DNA of 64,000 nucleotides, taken from assembly GCA_947625485.1 (NCBI GenBank), contig CANQOP010000004.1, positions 1 to 64,000 on the forward strand, in the 5' to 3' direction. The position numbers and the translations under genes are program-made. Numbering within the stretch: the first letter of the stretch is position 1; each line of letters opens with the position of its first letter. Of this stretch, positions 59,546 to 64,000 are shown piece by piece. This DNA is from an uncultured Clostridia bacterium (GTDB taxonomy: Bacteria > Bacillota > Clostridia > Oscillospirales > Acutalibacteraceae). The notes beneath the pieces are model-generated. The model searched no databases and was not told the origin of the DNA. It saw nothing but the letters and a program-made list of their open reading frames with translations.

Positions 59546-59611
59546 AAGAAAGCGCGCGATGCACGCTTTCTTCACTTATCGCACGTTGCTTAGCGGCAGC
59601 AAACTGTGCGA
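59546..59611 (-). repeat. Inverted repeat flanking rpe, right arm
   Basis: This arm is the reverse complement partner of 58789-58853 and begins 3 bp after the rpe stop. The matched core includes CAACGTGCGAT and GTGAAGAAAGCGTG read on the minus strand. Confidence 0.8.
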
Positions 59612-59616
59612 AGAAT

Positions 59617-59660
59617 ACAACTGAAGCCTGCGCGTTGAGCGCAGGCTTCAGTTGTATTAC
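59617..59660. terminator. Bidirectional terminator between rpe and the mecA-like gene
   Basis: An 18-bp perfect stem (59617-59634 with 59640-59657, core GAAGCCTGCGC/GCGCAGGCTTC) around GTTGA. The core resembles the terminator at 46556-46591, so this type may be reused in the genome. Confidence 0.85.
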
Positions 59661-59673
59661 ATCCTTTAAGGAA

Positions 59674-60240
59674 TCACGAATTAAAAAAGTGAGACGCGAT
59701 TGTTTTTACCGCACATTCTCCGGCAATTTCCCTGCCGTTTTCTTCTATTCTCGCCGCAGCCACCCTGCTGCATACATAGCAGTCCCCAAATTCCTCAAGC
59801 ATAGCGAGCGTGTAAAGGGATACGGGCTTACTGTCAACCAGAAGGTAGTATTTATCGTCCAGCAAATATACGCTGTTTTTCGGCAGGCTTGATGTATTCC
59901 TTACGGCGACGCTCGCGTCAATCAGCGCGTCGACTGTACTGAAAACGCAGCACAGCTTTTTGTCGCTGCGCTTTACGCGGTAAATGCGGCGTTTCTGCTT
60001 TGGCGAGAGAGTAAGAAGAATGAGACAGCCGCTCTTATGCGGCAGTGCCTCAACAAGCATTTTTTTGTTGTCTATGCTCATACCCGTTTTGCTGCACGCG
60101 AGCGTGAGCAGTCGGCTGAGTATTCTGCGCGAGTGCGGGTCGGAGAAGCTCAGAGTGCTGTATTCGAGTGAAAAGTCCTTCATATCGTCACTTCCGAGCA
60201 CAATAAGTACTTTGCTCGGGTCAATCTGTTCTATAGTCAT
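59674..60240 (-). CDS. MecA-like ClpC adaptor protein
   Basis: This 188-residue protein starts at MTIEQIDPSKVLIVL and has DMKDFSLEYSTLSFSDPHSRR, TGMSIDNKKMLVEALPHKSGCLILLTL and a C-terminal part with LEEFGDCY. This is the layout of MecA, which brings ComK and other substrates to the ClpC protease. I start at 60240; longer frames have no support. The N-terminal half is the more conserved. Its target in this organism is unknown. Confidence 0.8.
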   Translation of the reverse strand: MTIEQIDPSKVLIVLGSDDMKDFSLEYSTLSFSDPHSRRILSRLLTLACSKTGMSIDNKKMLVEALPHKSGCLILLTLSPKQKRRIYRVKRSDKKLCCVFSTVDALIDASVAVRNTSSLPKNSVYLLDDKYYLLVDSKPVSLYTLAMLEEFGDCYVCSRVAAARIEENGREIAGECAVKTIASHFFNS

Positions 60241-60416
60241 ACAATCACCTAATAACATAATATGTGAGAACAGGCAGGTTTGCAAGTGATTATTATTGGA
60301 TGTAAAAAATTGGATATGTATAGTATAAATCTGACAATTTTTTACCAATATTTGTTGCATACCGTTGTTATTATATGTTAAAATTAACAAAAGACTATGT
60401 CTATAGGAGTGGTACT

Positions 60417-61952
60417 ATGTCTAATTGGTTAAAGGACGCTATATTTTACGAGATTTATCCGCAGAGCTTTTATGACAGCAACGGCGACGGAATCGGCGAT
60501 ATTCAGGGTATTATCCAAAAGCTCGATTATGTAAAGCAGCTCGGATGTAATGCCATATGGCTTAACCCTGTATACGATTCACCGTTTAAGGACGCGGGTT
60601 ACGACGTGCGCAACTACAGAAAGGTCGCGCCGCGCTACGGAACGAACGACGATTTGATTGAACTTATAAACACCGCACACAAAAAGAAAATACACATTAT
60701 TCTCGACCTTGTTCCGGGTCACACAAGCGACACCCACCCGTGGTTTAAGCAAGCTCGTCAGGCAAAGGAAAATAAATTTTCAAACCGTTACATTTTCACA
60801 AAATCGGTTTGGGACGCTCCGCCCGAGTACCGTATGATGTGCGGACTCTGCGAGCGCGACGGAAATTATATGGTCAACTATTTCAGCAGTCAGCCTGCGC
60901 TCAACTACGGCTTTGCCGAGGTTACTCACCCTGAGTGGCAGCTTCCGATGGACCATCCCGACTGCCGCGATACGGTCGAGGCGCTCAAGGAAATTATGCG
61001 TTTCTGGCTCGACCAGGGCGCGGACGGATTCCGCGTTGATATGGCTGACTCACTCGTTAAAAACGACGACACAAAGCTGCCTACCGCGACCATATGGGCT
61101 GAGGTACGCGAGATGATGGATAAAGAATATCCCGACGCGGTGCTTGTCGCGGAGTGGTGCAACCCTCCTGTTGCAATTAACAAGGGAGGCTTCCACTCGG
61201 ACTTTTACCTCGACCATATCGGCAACGGCTGCAACGTGCTTTTCCGCGCCGGAGACTGGGGAGACAAGGCGTTTTTCAACAAAAACGGTCAGGGTAATAT
61301 CCGCGCGTTTACCGACGAATATGTACCGAACTATCTTCAGACAAAGGACAACGGTTATATCAGCTTTATAACCTGCAACCACGATACTCCGCGTTTGACC
61401 GCTTACCTTGACGAGGAGGCGATTAAGATCTCTTACGCGACGATTTTTACCCTTCCCGGTGTTCCGTTCCTATACTACGGAGACGAGATAGGTATGCGTT
61501 ACCTTAAAGGGCTTACAAGCGTTGAGGGCGGATACAGCCGCACAGGCTCGCGCTCTCCGATGCAGTGGGGGAAAGGCAAAAATTTCGGCTTTTCAGGAAG
61601 CGACACGACGTATATCCCCGTTGACCCTGACGAGAACGCTCCGACTGTAGAAAACCAGTGCCGCAAAAAGAACAGTATCTACAAGGTTGTAAAGGACGTT
61701 ATCAAGCTCAGAAAGAAGTACAAAGAGCTTGGAGCCGACGGAGATTTCGAGGTGCTTTACGCCGAGGAAAATTCCTTTCCGTTCGTATATAAGCGCGGCA
61801 GGTTCGTAATTTTCGTCAATCCTCTCGACAGACTTGTCGACGTAAAGTTCGAGTACGAGGTAAAGCAGGAAATTTACAGAATAGGCGAATTTGTTCAGTC
61901 GTGGGAGAAAATGACATTAAGCCCTCAGAGCTTCGTAATTGTAGAAGTATAA
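60417..61952 (+). CDS. GH13 alpha-glucosidase/amylase, cytoplasmic
   Basis: This 511-residue protein is a GH13 barrel: IFYEIYPQSFYDSNGDGIGD, DLVPGHTSDTHPWF, nucleophile in GFRVDMADSL, acid/base in VAEWCNPP, and CNHDTPRLTAY with the third Asp. A C-terminal beta domain starts near residue 435. No signal peptide is present, so it works inside the cell, probably on malto-oligosaccharides brought in by the transporter at 30-34 kb. The ATG at 60417 follows AGGAGTGG. A clear terminator follows. Confidence 0.93.
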   Translation: MSNWLKDAIFYEIYPQSFYDSNGDGIGDIQGIIQKLDYVKQLGCNAIWLNPVYDSPFKDAGYDVRNYRKVAPRYGTNDDLIELINTAHKKKIHIILDLVPGHTSDTHPWFKQARQAKENKFSNRYIFTKSVWDAPPEYRMMCGLCERDGNYMVNYFSSQPALNYGFAEVTHPEWQLPMDHPDCRDTVEALKEIMRFWLDQGADGFRVDMADSLVKNDDTKLPTATIWAEVREMMDKEYPDAVLVAEWCNPPVAINKGGFHSDFYLDHIGNGCNVLFRAGDWGDKAFFNKNGQGNIRAFTDEYVPNYLQTKDNGYISFITCNHDTPRLTAYLDEEAIKISYATIFTLPGVPFLYYGDEIGMRYLKGLTSVEGGYSRTGSRSPMQWGKGKNFGFSGSDTTYIPVDPDENAPTVENQCRKKNSIYKVVKDVIKLRKKYKELGADGDFEVLYAEENSFPFVYKRGRFVIFVNPLDRLVDVKFEYEVKQEIYRIGEFVQSWEKMTLSPQSFVIVEV

Positions 61953-61963
61953 TTATTATACCG

Positions 61964-61990
61964 AAAGGCACCCGACGGGTGCCTTTTCTG
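61964..61990 (+). terminator. Terminator after the alpha-glucosidase gene
   Basis: AAAGGCACCC is the exact complement of GGGTGCCTTT around GAC, followed by TCTGG. Confidence 0.85.
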
Positions 61991-62113
61991 GTTGAACAAA
62001 TCATTTACAGGTGATAAAATATTATTTGTATATTTCTTAAACAAATCTTAATAACATAGATACTTTTTTCTTAATTACGGAAAGGCTAAAATGATAGTCA
62101 AGGAGGGCGAAAT

Positions 62114-62812
62114 ATGTATAACATACTAATCTGCGACGACGAACAGGATATTGTAAATGCTCTGAAAATCTATCTTTCCGACCCGAACTATACGATTTTC
62201 GAGGCGCACAACGGGCGCGAGGCGATTGAGGTAATCTCACGCGAGGAGATTCACCTCGTGTTAATGGATATAATGATGCCTCAACTCGACGGAATTTCCG
62301 CTATGGTAAAGCTGAGAGAAACGAACAACGTGCCCGTAATTTTGCTGACGGCAAAAAGCGAGGATACCGACAAGATACTCGGACTGAATGTCGGAGCGGA
62401 CGATTATATTACAAAGCCGTTCAACCCTGTCGAGGTCGCCGCGCGGGTGCGCTCGCAGTTAAGACGGTATATGCAGCTCGGCGGTTCAATCGTTAAGAGG
62501 GACAGTTATGTTGTCGGAGGAATAGAGCTAAATGACCGCTCAAAAACTGTCGCCATCGACGGAGACGAGGTGAACCTCACGCCCAAGGAGTACGATATAT
62601 TAAAGCTCCTGATCTCAAACGCAGGCAGGGTTTACTCGCCCAAGGAAATTTACGCCGAGGTCTGGAAGGAAAATCCGTTCGGAGGCGAGAACACGGTAGC
62701 CGTACATATACGCCATCTCCGCGAAAAAATCGAAATCAACCCCGCCGAACCGCGCTATTTAAAGGTAGTGTTCGGACAGGGGTACAAAATCGAGAAAGGA
62801 AAGGGCATATGA
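62114..62812 (+). CDS. OmpR-family response regulator
   Basis: This 232-residue protein has a receiver domain (residues 1-115) with acidic pocket Asp8-Asp9, phosphoacceptor Asp52 (LVLMDIMMPQLDG), Thr79 and Lys101 (DDYITKPF), and a C-terminal winged helix (about 135-228; LTPKEYDILKLLISNAGRVYSPKEIYAEVW). It is of the VanR type common in Clostridia. Its stop overlaps the kinase start (ATGA). The target genes are not evident. The AAGGAGGGCG site precedes the ATG. Confidence 0.95.
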   Translation: MYNILICDDEQDIVNALKIYLSDPNYTIFEAHNGREAIEVISREEIHLVLMDIMMPQLDGISAMVKLRETNNVPVILLTAKSEDTDKILGLNVGADDYITKPFNPVEVAARVRSQLRRYMQLGGSIVKRDSYVVGGIELNDRSKTVAIDGDEVNLTPKEYDILKLLISNAGRVYSPKEIYAEVWKENPFGGENTVAVHIRHLREKIEINPAEPRYLKVVFGQGYKIEKGKGI

Positions 62813-64000
62813 AGTTATTAAAAAAATCAGGCGAAGAAAAAACCGCTCTCATACAGCGCACGGCTCTCATACAGCGCACTGCGGCAAAGGCCGCGGCGTT
62901 TTTCCTCACTTTAGTGATGACGGCTGTTTGTATTGCGGGCATAATCATAGCATCGGGTATGGCTCACAGCGGAATATACACAAAGTCTGAGGACGAGTTT
63001 ATGCGCGAACAGGCAGGCGGAATAGTGCAGAGCGATATGAATGAGATCGTCTCTTATGTAATGAAAGGCAGAAATAGTTTTGAGATTGAGGAGTTTTGCA
63101 GTTATAAAAATATTTCTCGGGTAACCGTTACGAGCGAAGATGTTCACAGGACCGTATGGTCGTGGAAGCGTGACGGAGAATACGAAAATGACACAGAGTA
63201 TAATATGTACGTTCGATGGGATAACAAATCAAATCTGATTACGGATATATCCTCAAGACGGTTTTTGTCGGATAGGTCTGCAAAAAATGTGGAAAAAATA
63301 AAGTTCTCTATTCACTACCTCAACCCGCCCGTAATAGACGACAGCTATAAGCAGCGGTACGACTTAATTCATCTGGCTTACTCTATGCGCTACGCGGTGT
63401 ATTTCATTATTTTCGCGTCCGCTTTTCTTGCAATCGCTTCGTTTGTGTTTCTTATGTGCGCCTCGGGGCATCATAAGGGCAGGGAAGAAGCAGAGAAAGG
63501 CTGGGGAACAGGCTTTCCGCTAGATTTGCTTTCGGCTGTTGTTTTTTTACCGCTGTTTCCATTGTTATCTCCCTATAATTTCAATGATATTATTATCGTT
63601 CTTATGTGGCTTTGCGTGTGGGAAATTCCGTTTACGGCTTTCTGTATGTCGTTTGCCCTGCGCGTAAAGCTCGGTAAATGGTGGCGTAACACGATAATTT
63701 ATAAATTCATTCGCGGCGTTGTCCGTATTGTCAGAAAAATTCCGTTCGTGGGGAAAACGGCGCTCATTATTTCGGGAGTGTTTCTTGCTGAATTTATACT
63801 TATGGTCGTAAACCGGTCCTCAAACTACGACCAGATTCTCGCCTTATGGTTTATAACTAAGCTTATTTTGTTTTCTGCTGTTATCTTTGTCGCTGTTCAG
63901 CTCAAAAAGCTGAAACAGGGCGGAGAGGCTATAGCAAGCGGCGATACCGAGTATAAAATCGACAGCTCGAAAATGCTTATTCCCGATTTTAAAGAACACG
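62809..64000 (+). CDS. Sensor histidine kinase (N-terminal part, runs off the window)
   Basis: The open frame starts at the ATG overlapping the regulator stop and continues to the window end (397 codons) without a stop. It shows a first helix (about 30-50; AFFLTLVMTAVCIAGIIIASG), an extracellular sensor part (about 52-180), four or more further helices (YAVYFIIFASAFLAIASFVFLM, DLLSAVVFLPLFPLL and others) and a HAMP-like ending (KLKQGGEAIASGDTEYKI). The catalytic H-box and ATPase domains lie beyond the window. It is the partner kinase of the response regulator. An 18-bp tandem duplication lies near the start. Confidence 0.88.
   Translation, partial: MKLLKKSGEEKTALIQRTALIQRTAAKAAAFFLTLVMTAVCIAGIIIASGMAHSGIYTKSEDEFMREQAGGIVQSDMNEIVSYVMKGRNSFEIEEFCSYKNISRVTVTSEDVHRTVWSWKRDGEYENDTEYNMYVRWDNKSNLITDISSRRFLSDRSAKNVEKIKFSIHYLNPPVIDDSYKQRYDLIHLAYSMRYAVYFIIFASAFLAIASFVFLMCASGHHKGREEAEKGWGTGFPLDLLSAVVFLPLFPLLSPYNFNDIIIVLMWLCVWEIPFTAFCMSFALRVKLGKWWRNTIIYKFIRGVVRIVRKIPFVGKTALIISGVFLAEFILMVVNRSSNYDQILALWFITKLILFSAVIFVAVQLKKLKQGGEAIASGDTEYKIDSSKMLIPDFKEH
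62845..62880 (+). repeat. 18-bp tandem duplication in the kinase gene
   Basis: GCTCTCATACAGCGCACG and GCTCTCATACAGCGCACT are adjacent and differ at one base. They encode ALIQRT twice in the cytoplasmic N-terminus and keep the frame. Confidence 0.9.

Noticed and set aside
1..64000. CRISPR arrays, rRNA or tRNA genes
   Set aside because: No regularly spaced repeats with unique spacers, no conserved rRNA blocks and no cloverleaf with GTTCRANNC arm were recognised.

Overview
The window looks like chromosome of a low-to-moderate GC, spore-forming Clostridia bacterium, most likely of the Ruminococcaceae/Oscillospiraceae. It carries spoIIE and spoVAD, a MurE with a DNSR motif (close to the DNPR of diaminopimelate-type enzymes), a MecA-type adaptor, many strong AGGAGG ribosome binding sites, a maltodextrin-type ABC operon with two GH13 enzymes, and BspA-like leucine-rich-repeat surface proteins. 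The genus is inference. No rRNA, tRNA or CRISPR array was recognised.

Region 1 (1-8.9 kb) is the integrase end of an integrative element. An ImmR/ImmA-like repressor and protease pair diverges from a consensus promoter studded with repressor-like operators. That promoter drives a Y-family polymerase, a UmuD/S24-like protein that has lost its catalytic serine, a small protein, a second ImmA/IrrE protease and a Com-like zinc ribbon. Next come a sigma-like gene behind a hairpin that buries its Shine-Dalgarno sequence, a MazF-like toxin with a zinc-ribbon tail, five tandem excisionase-like proteins and a Tn916-type tyrosine integrase.

Region 2 (8.9-15.3 kb) is accessory DNA. It holds an IS110 element whose upstream non-coding end probably encodes a bridge RNA, an acetyltransferase, very AT-rich genes for secreted or membrane proteins, and a metallophosphoesterase cassette. 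The cassette lies between two 70-bp direct repeats that duplicate the promoter and start of the next gene.

Region 3 (15.3-30 kb) has a flavin-reductase-like gene, a Cys-nucleophile hydrolase, an ECF sigma/anti-sigma operon followed by two secreted Ig/FIVAR proteins, an MMPL exporter with a coiled-coil partner and divergent TetR regulator, and murE. Region 4 (30-36.5 kb) is the maltodextrin uptake operon, a lipoprotein alpha-amylase, and an alkyltransferase gene overlapping the amylase gene. Region 5 (36.7-40.6 kb) is a TetR-controlled redox operon: TetR, a 40-residue protein, flavodoxin, aldo/keto reductase, a CMD-cupin fusion and a lipoprotein flavodoxin.

Region 6 (41-64 kb) is mostly core chromosome: spoIIE, two paralogous BspA-like secreted proteins with matching promoters, a glycolipid synthase-serpin-flippase operon, a VanW protein, spoVAD, PAP2, a DUF6512-like membrane protein, rlmB, a degenerate P-type ATPase homologue lacking its phosphorylation motif, rpe flanked by inverted repeats, a mecA-like gene, a cytoplasmic alpha-glucosidase, and a two-component system whose kinase runs off the window.

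The strongest candidates for something new are the pseudo-P-type ATPase next to rlmB, the ImmR/ImmA-controlled polymerase operon with a dead UmuD-like partner, the five-fold excisionase array, and the surface protein built from three S8-propeptide-like modules alternating with FIVAR modules.
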